Source: Oscillospiraceae bacterium (GTDB lineage Bacteria; Bacillota_A; Clostridia; Oscillospirales; Oscillospiraceae). Taken from it: a stretch of DNA of 5,018 nucleotides. How positions within the stretch are numbered: the stretch's first letter is position 1; every line of letters begins with the position of its first letter. Both the position numbers and the translations under genes were made by a program. The notes below the pieces were generated by a model. The model saw only the letters and a program-made list of their open reading frames with translations. It ran no database searches and had not been told where the DNA came from. Positions 1 to 5,018 of the stretch are shown piece by piece. The stretch covers positions 1 to 5,018 of the forward strand of contig SVLG01000095.1 in assembly GCA_015068055.1 (NCBI GenBank), in the 5' to 3' direction.

Positions 1-848
1 GCATCTACTTCGGCGACCGCTGCTCCCCCGTCTCCACCAGCGCGCTGCTGGTCAGCACCCTGACCCGCACCGACATCTATGAAAACATCAAGGGCATGCT
101 TCGCTCGGCCTGGGTGCCTTTTGGCGCCACCTGCCTGATTTATCTGGGGCTGGGCCTGCTTTCCGACCATTCCTCCGCACTCATTGATGTGGAATCGATC
201 TTTTCCGGCGCACTGCGGCTCCATTGGCTGGCTCTGCTGCCCGCCGCCGCCATTCTCCTGCTGTCCGCTTTTCGGGTCAAAGTGCGTAAAACCATGATCG
301 TCAGCATTATTCTCGCGTTCATCCTCTGTCTGACCCTGCAGGATATGACGCTTCCCCAGCTGCTCTACCTGCTGGTATACGGCTATCAATCCCCCGACCC
401 GCAGGTCGCTGCCATGCTCAACGGCGGCGGGATCCTCTCCATGGTGCGGGTGTCCGCCATCGTCTGCCTTTCCTCTTCCTACGCCGGTATTTTTGAAGGC
501 ACCGGTCTGCTGACGGAAATCAAAGGCACCATCGCCGCTCTGAGCCGCCGCATCACTCCCTTCGGTGCCATCGCCTGTACGGCAACGGTCACCTCCATGG
601 TGGCCTGCAATCAGACGCTGTCCATCATGCTCACCGATCAGCTCTGCCGGGATCTGGAGCCGGACGAGCGCACCTTTGCCATCCATCTGGAAAACTCTGC
701 GGTGGTCATCGCCCCCCTCATCCCCTGGTGCATCGCCGGCGCAGTACCCATCGCCACCGTGGGCGCACCCACCGGCTGTCTGCTGTGGGCCTGCTTCCTC
801 TATCTTCTCCCCGCCTGGCACTGGTTTGCCAGCCGGCCCAGAACATAA
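1..848 (+). CDS. NhaC-family Na+/H+ (or substrate/Na+) antiporter, C-terminal part
   Basis: The reading frame is open from the window edge (first full codon at 3) to TAA at 846-848, giving 281 residues; the family is usually about 430-520 residues, so roughly the first third or more is missing. The ATG at 96 is internal: the codons before it encode the typical NhaC-family stretch GDRCSPVSTSALLVSTLTRT (fragment residues 5-24). Hydrophobic helices are visible at about 36-54, 74-90, 98-113, 143-160, 187-210 and 233-275. Further family-like segments are ACNQTLSIMLTDQLC (about 201-215) and LENSAVVIAPLIPW (about 229-242). It is an inner-membrane secondary transporter, expected to exchange Na+ for H+ in pH and sodium balance. 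Family members such as MleN exchange malate/lactate instead, so the substrate is not settled. It converges on the ureohydrolase gene and is not in an operon with it. The gene ends at a shared terminator. Confidence 0.82.
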   Translation, partial: IYFGDRCSPVSTSALLVSTLTRTDIYENIKGMLRSAWVPFGATCLIYLGLGLLSDHSSALIDVESIFSGALRLHWLALLPAAAILLLSAFRVKVRKTMIVSIILAFILCLTLQDMTLPQLLYLLVYGYQSPDPQVAAMLNGGGILSMVRVSAIVCLSSSYAGIFEGTGLLTEIKGTIAALSRRITPFGAIACTATVTSMVACNQTLSIMLTDQLCRDLEPDERTFAIHLENSAVVIAPLIPWCIAGAVPIATVGAPTGCLLWACFLYLLPAWHWFASRPRT

Positions 849-849
849 C

Positions 850-884
850 AAAACGCCAGCCGACATCGGCTGGCGTTTTGTTTT
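850..884. terminator. Bidirectional intrinsic terminator between convergent genes
   Basis: Bases 850-863 (AAAACGCCAGCCGA) pair perfectly with 866-879 (TCGGCTGGCGTTTT); the apex is CA, so the last one or two pairs are probably open and the loop is 4-6 nt. On the + strand the stem is followed by TTTTGTTTT and starts 1 nt after the antiporter stop codon. On the - strand, after the ureohydrolase stop at 895, the same stem is followed by TTTTGTTA. It therefore fits as the terminator of both genes, probably stronger for the + strand because the T-run is longer. Confidence 0.9.
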
Positions 885-894
885 ATGAGAGGGA

Positions 895-1851
895 TTACTT
901 TTCGTCGTTCTCGTGCAGCTTTTTGCCCACCTGGGCGATCACATGAAGCATGGTCAGGGCAGCCAGACGCTCGGTGCAGCCGGTGCCGTCGTAGGCAGGG
1001 GCGACCTCCACCAGGTCCATGGCGCAGACCTTACCGGTCTGGCAGATGGCAGTGAGCAGATCCATGCTCTCCTCATAGGTAATGCCTCCGGGCAGAGGGG
1101 ACGCAGCGCCGGGGGCGATGGACATATCGTAGCCGTCAATGTCGAAGGTGATGTAGTAGGCATCGGCCTCGGGGATCTGGTCCAGAACATACTGCACGCC
1201 CTTTTCGTGGAGTTCGCGGGCGGAGATCAGCTTGCTGCCATAGGCGCGGGCGTCGTCGTAGTCCTTCTTCTTGCCGCTGCCCATGCCGCGCAGGCCAATC
1301 TGGACCATCTCACCAATGTGATCCATCTCGGACATGCGGCGCAGGGGACTGCCGTTGCCCTCCTGCAGGGGGCCGACGTTGCTGGTCCAGTCCAGATGGG
1401 CGTCAAACTGGATGACGCAGATCTTCTTACCGTACTCCTCCAGCGCTTTGCCCACAGGGATGCTGATGGAGTGGTCGCCGCCCATGATGATGGGAATGGC
1501 GCCGGCGCGGATGATGCGGCGCACCGCGCGCTCAATACACATAAAGGAGTACTCGCGGTCACCCTGCAGAACGTCGGCGTCACCGCAGTCGGCAATGGTG
1601 ATGGGATAGGCCAGCATCTGCTCGTCGTGTTCGTAGTCATAGTAGCCCACGGTGCCGCGGCCGTACTGGGTAGACGCCTCGCGGATACGGCGGGGGCCCA
1701 TGCGGGCGCCGCTCAGGAAGCCGACACCCATGTCAAAAGGAACGCCCAGAACGCCGAAATCGGCCTTCAGTTCGTCCAGATCGATGCAGATGGGGTAACG
1801 GCCAAAGGAACAAATACCGGTAATCGGCTGGCTGATCAGTTCGGGACGCAT
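895..1851 (-). CDS. speB: Agmatinase-family ureohydrolase (arginase superfamily)
   Basis: 318 residues, close to the usual length of the family. These metal enzymes hydrolyse a guanidino group to release urea; agmatinase makes putrescine from agmatine in the cytoplasm. Metal-site motifs are visible in order: GGDHS (residues 124-128, His127), DAHLD (150-154) and DIDGYD (237-242), which together provide the two-Mn2+ ligands, then PGGIT (254-258) and DLVEVAPAYD (279-288, Glu283), a C-terminal block typical of agmatinases. The segment after DAHLD reads GNGSPLRRMSEM, where classical agmatinases have HG before the T/S-P-x-RR-like part, and DIDGYDM replaces the common DIDxxDP. Hence substrate could be agmatine, guanidinobutyrate, guanidine or another guanidino compound; the symbol is a family-level call. 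The start is ATG at 1849-1851, 8 nt after AAAGGAG. A longer frame begins at a TTG at 1881, but this lies upstream of the ribosome binding site and inside the leader. It is a monocistronic gene with its own promoter and terminator. Confidence 0.85.
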   Translation of the reverse strand: MRPELISQPITGICSFGRYPICIDLDELKADFGVLGVPFDMGVGFLSGARMGPRRIREASTQYGRGTVGYYDYEHDEQMLAYPITIADCGDADVLQGDREYSFMCIERAVRRIIRAGAIPIIMGGDHSISIPVGKALEEYGKKICVIQFDAHLDWTSNVGPLQEGNGSPLRRMSEMDHIGEMVQIGLRGMGSGKKKDYDDARAYGSKLISARELHEKGVQYVLDQIPEADAYYITFDIDGYDMSIAPGAASPLPGGITYEESMDLLTAICQTGKVCAMDLVEVAPAYDGTGCTERLAALTMLHVIAQVGKKLHENDEK

Positions 1852-1859
1852 AGCGGGAT

Positions 1860-1866
1860 CTCCTTT
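1860..1866 (-). promoter_or_regulatory. Ribosome binding site of the ureohydrolase gene
   Basis: The - strand reads AAAGGAG, 8 nt before ATG at 1851. This near-consensus Shine-Dalgarno site sets the start at 1851 and argues against the TTG at 1881, which has no comparable site before it. Confidence 0.85.
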
Positions 1867-1890
1867 CGTATTCCAAAACAAAATTTGAGT

Positions 1891-1904
1891 TAAGCAACTG
1901 CTTA
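1891..1904. promoter_or_regulatory. Operator-like palindrome at the predicted transcription start
   Basis: TAAGCA-AC-TGCTTA is a perfect 6+6 inverted repeat with a 2-bp centre, starting about 8 bp after the -10 box. The 2-nt centre makes an RNA hairpin of the full dyad unlikely, whereas a dimeric repressor could cover such a site. No regulator gene is in the window, so its function is inferred from position and symmetry alone. Confidence 0.4.
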
Positions 1905-1911
1905 TACTTCA

Positions 1912-1939
1912 ATTATAGCAACAATCGCTCTTTTTTCAA
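1912..1939 (-). promoter_or_regulatory. Sigma-A-type promoter with extended -10, upstream of the ureohydrolase gene
   Basis: On the - strand, TTGAAA (1939-1934, 5 of 6 consensus) is followed after 16 nt by TATAAT (1917-1912, 6 of 6), with TGC directly before it (1920-1918), the extended -10 signature. Transcription is predicted to start near 1905, giving a leader of about 55 nt before the ATG at 1851. The region is AT-rich against GC-rich coding neighbours. The promoter lies after the plsX terminator, so the gene is transcribed on its own. Confidence 0.85.
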
Positions 1940-1961
1940 TCGAAAAACGAAAGTCTAACCT

Positions 1962-2001
1962 CTTCCCCCCTGCAAAAAAGAAGCCGTTTTTGGGGCAGAA
2001 G
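1962..2001. other. Imperfect hairpin between the plsX terminator and the ureohydrolase promoter
   Basis: CTTC (1962-1965) can pair with GAAG (1998-2001), CCCC (1967-1970) with GGGG (1992-1995), and the A-run at 1974-1979 with TTTTT (1987-1991), leaving a small bulge TGC on one side and a GAAGCCG-like loop. No T-run follows in the direction of plsX transcription, so it is not a convincing second terminator. It could be a readthrough structure or chance. Confidence 0.3.
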
Positions 2002-2003
2002 TT

Positions 2004-2039
2004 AAAAAAGGAGCGGAACCGTTTCCGGTTCCGCTCCTT
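2004..2039 (-). terminator. Intrinsic terminator of the topA-trmFO-plsX operon
   Basis: Bases 2008-2021 pair perfectly with 2026-2039 (14 bp, GC-rich core GGAGCGGAACCG). Read on the - strand the loop is GAAA and the stem ends in TTTTTT (2009-2004). It begins 5 nt after the plsX stop codon, so the operon is expected to end here and acpP or rnc, frequent partners of plsX in other Firmicutes, do not follow in the same transcript. Confidence 0.93.
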
Positions 2040-2044
2040 ACATT

Positions 2045-3097
2045 TTACTCTTCTTTTCCCTTTTCCGCCGCAGCCATGGGGGCCTCAACGCGCATCAGGT
2101 CGATGTTTTCCACGATATTTTCGATAATACCGGACTCGATGAACTGCTTAGCCTGGCGCACCGCATTCTTGATGGCATAGGCATCGGAAGATCCGTGTGC
2201 CTTGATGACCGGCTTGGAAATGCCCAGCAGAGCCGTACCGCCCACCTCGTCGGAGCTCATCTTCTTTTTCAGATCCTTCAGGCCTCCGGCCACCAGAACG
2301 GCTGCCAGCTTAGTCAGCAGGCTGCTCTTGAAAATGCCCTTCAGCTCCCGCATCAGGTACAGGGCAGTGCCTTCCATTGTCTTCAGGAAGATATTGCCGG
2401 AGTAACCGTCGCAGACAATCACGTCCACAGCACCCTCAACGGCCTCACGGGCTTCCACATTACCCACGAAGTTGATGCGGCCGGCCTTGCCCGCCTCTTC
2501 CAGCATGGGGTACACGGTGGTCTGCAGGCTGGTGCCCTTGGAAGGCTCCGCGCCGATGTTCAGCAAACCAACCTTAGGCTCGGGCCGGCCCAGAATGGTC
2601 TCAGCGTAATAGCTGCCCATGTAAGCAAACTGGAGCAGGTACTCGGGGGGGCACTCGGCATTGGCGCCGCAGTCGATGAGCACCGCGCCGCCGTTACCCA
2701 CGGGCACCACGGGAGCCAGCGCCGCACGGCGGATGCCCTTGATGCGCTTGACCAGCAGCGTGCCGGCTGCCAGCAGAGCGCCGGTGGAGCCGGCGGACAC
2801 AAAGGCGTCGCCCTCCCCTTTTTTCAGCAGGTTCAGACCCACCGTCAGAGAGGAGTCCTTCTTCTCACGAAAGGCGGTGGCGGGGTTGTCGCAGATCTCC
2901 ACCACTTCACTGGCATGGGTGATCTCCACGCCGGCAGGCAGCTCCGCGATGCCCTGCTCCTTGAGCACGTTCAGGATCGCTTCGCCCTGACCCACCAGAA
3001 CGATGTCCACTCCGTATTCCTTATTGGCCTCAATGGCGCCCATCACAGGGGCCAGAGGCGCATTGTCGCCGCCCATTGCGTCTACAATAATTTTCAT
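2045..3097 (-). CDS. plsX: Phosphate acyltransferase PlsX
   Basis: 350 residues, the usual length or slightly longer. PlsX moves the acyl group from acyl-ACP to phosphate, making acyl-phosphate for PlsY and so feeding phosphatidic acid and membrane lipid synthesis; it is a soluble or peripheral membrane enzyme. Family marks are the N-terminal VDAMGGDNAP (residues 5-14), FVSAGSTGALLA (99-110), APVVP (128-132), LLNIGAEPSKGT (178-189), FVGNVEARE (210-218), and VIVCDGYSGNIFLKTMEG (226-243). The end (about 339-350) is a short charged tail, MAAAEKGKEE. The start is ATG at 3095-3097, 5 nt after AAGGA. An upstream in-frame TTG at 3133 is rejected because it lies before this site and the extra 12 residues are not family-like. 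It is the last gene of the operon, 45 nt after trmFO. No separate promoter is convincing in that gap. Confidence 0.95.
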   Translation of the reverse strand: MKIIVDAMGGDNAPLAPVMGAIEANKEYGVDIVLVGQGEAILNVLKEQGIAELPAGVEITHASEVVEICDNPATAFREKKDSSLTVGLNLLKKGEGDAFVSAGSTGALLAAGTLLVKRIKGIRRAALAPVVPVGNGGAVLIDCGANAECPPEYLLQFAYMGSYYAETILGRPEPKVGLLNIGAEPSKGTSLQTTVYPMLEEAGKAGRINFVGNVEAREAVEGAVDVIVCDGYSGNIFLKTMEGTALYLMRELKGIFKSSLLTKLAAVLVAGGLKDLKKKMSSDEVGGTALLGISKPVIKAHGSSDAYAIKNAVRQAKQFIESGIIENIVENIDLMRVEAPMAAAEKGKEE

Positions 3098-3102
3098 AGT
3101 GT

Positions 3103-3107
3103 TCCTT
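3103..3107 (-). promoter_or_regulatory. Ribosome binding site of plsX
   Basis: The - strand reads GAAAGGAACACT before ATG, placing AAGGA 5 nt before the start codon. It decides the ATG at 3097 over the TTG at 3133. Confidence 0.75.
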
Positions 3108-3142
3108 TCTTCCGTATGTGCCTGTCCTGTCAAATATGTCGC

Positions 3143-4447
3143 TTAGTTCAGTTCCAGCTCGCCCAGCTTCTCCAGCGCGCGCTTGGAAATTTCCGCATTT
3201 TTATTCCGCTTGCCCTTGACCCGGTAGCCCAGCTGGGGGATCAGACCGAAGTTGACGTTCATGGGCTGGAAATTGACCACACTCTCGTCGCAGACGTACA
3301 GAGCCATGGCGCCCATAGCGGTCTCCCGGGGGAAGTTGACAGGCTCCTTGCCCAGCAGACGGTTGGCCAGCTCAATGGCGGTCAGACAGCCGGAGGCAGT
3401 GGACTCCACATAGCCCTCCACGCCGGTGATCTGGCCGGCGAACATGAGCCGCTCGTTGCCCCGGACGCGGTAGTACCGGTCCAGCAGGCGGGGGGAATCC
3501 AGGAAGGTGTTGCGGTGCATCACGCCGTAACGGATGTACTCGGCGTTCTTCAGGGCGGGGATCATGGAAAACACCCGCTTCTGTTCGGGCCAGCGCAGGT
3601 GGGTCTGGAAACCCACGATGTTATAGATACTGCCCTGGGCATTGTCCTTGCGCAGCTGGACCACGGCAAAGGGTTCCTTGCCCGTTTTGGGATCCTTCAG
3701 ACCCACAGGCTTCAGAGGGCCGTAGCACAGGGTATCCCGACCCCGGCGGGCCATGACCTCCACGGGCATGCAGCCTTCAAAGACACCGGCATCCTCAAAG
3801 CCGTGGACCTCGGCCTCCTCGGCGGTACACAGGGCCTCCCAGAAGGCCTGATACTCTTCCTCAGTCATGGGGCAGTTGATGTAGTCCGGGGTGCCCCGGT
3901 CATAACGGGAGGCAAACCAGGCGCTTTCCATATCAACGCTCTCAAAGGTGACCAGAGGGGCGGCCGCGTCAAAGAAATTCAGGTACTTGCTGTCAGGGAA
4001 CAGCTTGGCGATCTCAGCCGACAGCGTTTCCGAGGTTAGAGGGCCGGTGGCGATGATGACGTTGCCCTGGTTGGGGATCTCGGTGACCTCCCCTTCCACC
4101 ACGGTGATATTGGGGTGATTGCGGATCTTTTCCGTAATGGCAGCGGCAAAGGCGTGGCGGTCCACTGCCAGCGCACCGCCCGCCTCCACCCGGTGCTCGT
4201 CCGCACAGGCCATGATGAGGGAACCGCAGCGGCGCAGCTCCTCCTTCAGCAGACCCACTGCGTTTTCAAGCTGGTCGGAACGCAGAGAGTTGGAGCAGAC
4301 CAGCTCGCCGAAATATTCGGTATGGTGGGCGGGGGACATTTTCTGGGGCTTCATCTCCCGCAGTTCCACGGGGATGCCCCGCTGAGCCAGCTGCCAGGCA
4401 GCTTCGCTGCCCGCCAGGCCGGCGCCGATCACAATAACAGGTTCCAT
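3143..4447 (-). CDS. trmFO: Methylenetetrahydrofolate-tRNA-(uracil-5-)-methyltransferase TrmFO
   Basis: 434 residues, full length for the family. TrmFO makes 5-methyluridine at position 54 in the T-loop of tRNA, using 5,10-methylenetetrahydrofolate as the carbon donor and FADH2 as reductant, unlike SAM-dependent TrmA. The N-terminus has the FAD-binding motif GAGLAGSEAA (residues 8-17), followed by VCSNSLRSD (50-58), which carries Cys51. FEGCMPVEVMARRG (223-236) carries Cys226. These match the two functional cysteines known in the Bacillus subtilis enzyme (Cys53 and Cys226). FAGQITGVEGYVESTASG (336-353) is the C-terminal FAD-site motif, and NVNFGLIPQL (397-406) lies near the end. Nothing looks truncated. 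Start ATG at 4447 follows GAGGAG by 6 nt. It starts 3 nt after the topA stop, an arrangement common for Firmicute topA-trmFO pairs. Confidence 0.97.
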   Translation of the reverse strand: MEPVIVIGAGLAGSEAAWQLAQRGIPVELREMKPQKMSPAHHTEYFGELVCSNSLRSDQLENAVGLLKEELRRCGSLIMACADEHRVEAGGALAVDRHAFAAAITEKIRNHPNITVVEGEVTEIPNQGNVIIATGPLTSETLSAEIAKLFPDSKYLNFFDAAAPLVTFESVDMESAWFASRYDRGTPDYINCPMTEEEYQAFWEALCTAEEAEVHGFEDAGVFEGCMPVEVMARRGRDTLCYGPLKPVGLKDPKTGKEPFAVVQLRKDNAQGSIYNIVGFQTHLRWPEQKRVFSMIPALKNAEYIRYGVMHRNTFLDSPRLLDRYYRVRGNERLMFAGQITGVEGYVESTASGCLTAIELANRLLGKEPVNFPRETAMGAMALYVCDESVVNFQPMNVNFGLIPQLGYRVKGKRNKNAEISKRALEKLGELELN

Positions 4448-4450
4448 AGC

Positions 4451-5018
4451 TTACTCCTCGCTCTTCTTTGCGGTCTTTTTGGCGGTGGTTTTCTTTGCGG
4501 CGGTTTTCTTGGCGGCAGGCTTCTTGGCTGCCGTCTTTTTCGCCGTCTCCTTCTTGGCGGCAGTCTTTTTGGCCGCAGCCTTCTTGACTGCGCCTTCGCT
4601 TTCCCCGCTCTCATCGGCGGACTTTTTCTGCCAGCCGCCCCGCTTTTCCTCGGGGGTAAAGTTTGTGCAGGCCTCGTTGATGCAGAAGGGCTTGCGGGCA
4701 CCGCGGCCTGCACGCTTGAACATGGTGTGGCCGCACGCGGGGCAGTTATCCTTTACGGGAACGTCAAAGGTCATAAAGCCGATCAGCTCTCGGCCGTCGG
4801 TACCTACGCCCCGCCAGGGACACTCCATACGCTTTTCGCAGGCATAGTAGGTATACTGCTTTCCGCTGGTCTTGCTCTTACCGGTGCGCTTGAACAGGCG
4901 GCCGCCGCAGGCGGGACACTTGCCGGGCATTTCCACCACCAGCGGCATGGTGAAGTCACACTCGGGCCAACCGGGACAGGCCAGAAAACGGCCAAACCGG
5001 CCGGACTTGACCACCAGA
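4451..5018 (-). CDS. topA: DNA topoisomerase I, C-terminal zinc-ribbon part with Lys/Ala-rich tail
   Basis: The frame is open to the window edge (5018), so only the last 188 or so residues are seen; the GTG at 5014 is internal, not a start. Topoisomerase I relaxes negative supercoils by single-strand cleavage; the catalytic toprim and tyrosine domains lie outside the window. What is visible, numbering from 5014, is the end of one zinc ribbon (GRFGRFLACPGWPEC, about 5-19). A second follows, CPAC at 33-36 with Cys59 and Cys65 (C-x5-C), and a third, CPAC at 91-94 with Cys111 and Cys116 (C-x4-C). A charged linker (about 121-142) and a tail of xxAKK repeats (146-184) end the protein with SEE. Zinc ribbons of this type are the hallmark of the TopA C-terminus and bind single-stranded DNA. 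topA is the first visible gene of the operon; its promoter is outside the window. Confidence 0.93.
   Translation of the reverse strand, partial: LVVKSGRFGRFLACPGWPECDFTMPLVVEMPGKCPACGGRLFKRTGKSKTSGKQYTYYACEKRMECPWRGVGTDGRELIGFMTFDVPVKDNCPACGHTMFKRAGRGARKPFCINEACTNFTPEEKRGGWQKKSADESGESEGAVKKAAAKKTAAKKETAKKTAAKKPAAKKTAAKKTTAKKTAKKSEE
4454..4459 (-). promoter_or_regulatory. Ribosome binding site of trmFO inside the end of topA
   Basis: The - strand reads GAGGAG, then TAA (the topA stop) within the 6-nt spacer, then ATG of trmFO at 4447. The site is formed by the last topA codons, so ribosomes ending topA translation finish on top of the trmFO start region, which favours translational coupling. 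Confidence 0.8.
4463..4579 (-). repeat. 15-nt tandem repeat encoding xxAKK pentapeptides in topA
   Basis: The 117 bases encode AAAKK-TAAKK-ETAKK-TAAKK-PAAKK-TAAKK-TTAKK-TAKK, that is seven full units and a four-residue last unit with a 15-nt period. The Lys and Ala codons vary between units (for example GCC/GCG/GCA and AAG/AAA), so the copies are not recent exact duplications, and selection on the protein is likely. Confidence 0.9.

Noticed and set aside
1..95. Treating the ATG at 96 as the antiporter start
   Set aside because: The frame is open to the window edge and its upstream codons encode the conserved GDRCSPVSTS stretch of the family, so the start is outside the window.
1849..1881. 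Longer ureohydrolase start at TTG 1881 (adds MFWNTKGDPA)
   Set aside because: The TTG is in the leader upstream of the AAAGGAG site, which would become coding. ATG at 1851 with 8-nt spacing is a much better start.
913..1893. A 326-codon + strand frame antisense to the ureohydrolase gene
   Set aside because: It is a shadow of the real gene with Ala/Gly/His-rich translation, no recognisable domain, and it runs across the ureohydrolase leader.
3095..3133. Longer plsX start at TTG 3133
   Set aside because: The extra residues are not family-like. The family N-terminus (MKIIVDAMGGDNAP) begins at the ATG at 3097, which has its own ribosome binding site.
3098..3133. A possible internal promoter: TTGACA on the - strand at 3133-3128 before plsX
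   Set aside because: It is a perfect -35 box, but 17 nt downstream the sequence is AGAAAG, which matches only 2 of 6 of TATAAT. I see no believable -10, so readthrough from topA-trmFO is the simpler view.
2195..4039. A 614-codon open frame on the + strand, antisense to plsX and trmFO
   Set aside because: It covers two well-recognised opposite-strand genes plus their gap, has low-complexity His/Gln/Ala/Gly-rich composition, no family motif and no clear ribosome binding site. GC-rich codon bias on the other strand explains a long stop-free frame.
4479..4847. A + strand frame rich in Phe/Ala/Val, resembling a membrane peptide
   Set aside because: It is the antisense of the Lys/Ala repeats of topA; the hydrophobic look arises from the complement of AAG and GCC codons.

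Overview
The window looks like ordinary chromosomal DNA from a fairly GC-rich, low-redundancy Firmicute, most likely a gut Clostridia lineage of the Oscillospiraceae/Ruminococcaceae kind. This rests on strong AGGAG-type ribosome binding sites, a TATAAT/TTGAAA sigma-A-type promoter in an AT-rich gap, a folate-dependent TrmFO (typical of Firmicutes), and a topA-trmFO-plsX gene order. The taxon is an inference from style and gene content; no rRNA is present.

Layout, left to right. Bases 1-848 (+) hold the C-terminal part of an NhaC-family antiporter whose beginning lies outside the window. It converges on an agmatinase-family ureohydrolase gene (895-1851, -). The 46-bp gap between the two stop codons is filled by a compact 14-bp hairpin with T-runs on both sides, a bidirectional terminator. 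The ureohydrolase gene has its own clear extended -10 promoter, with a perfect 6+6 palindrome just at the predicted transcription start. The 193-bp gap 1852-2044 holds this promoter, a second imperfect hairpin and the strong terminator of the next operon.

Bases 2045-5018 (-) are one operon, read right to left: topA (C-terminal part only) -> trmFO -> plsX -> terminator. trmFO starts 3 nt after the topA stop, and its ribosome binding site lies inside the topA end, so translation is probably coupled. plsX follows after 45 nt and the operon then ends at an intrinsic terminator 5 nt after the plsX stop. The operon joins DNA supercoil relaxation, tRNA T-loop methylation (m5U54) and the entry step of phospholipid synthesis, all housekeeping jobs.

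I see no mobile element, CRISPR array, RNA gene or evidently new system. The most distinctive points are the histone-H1-like lysine/alanine pentapeptide tail on TopA, the non-canonical active-site-region residues of the ureohydrolase, and the operator-like palindrome in its promoter. Apparent starts at TTG codons upstream of the ureohydrolase and plsX are rejected in favour of ATG codons with good ribosome binding sites.
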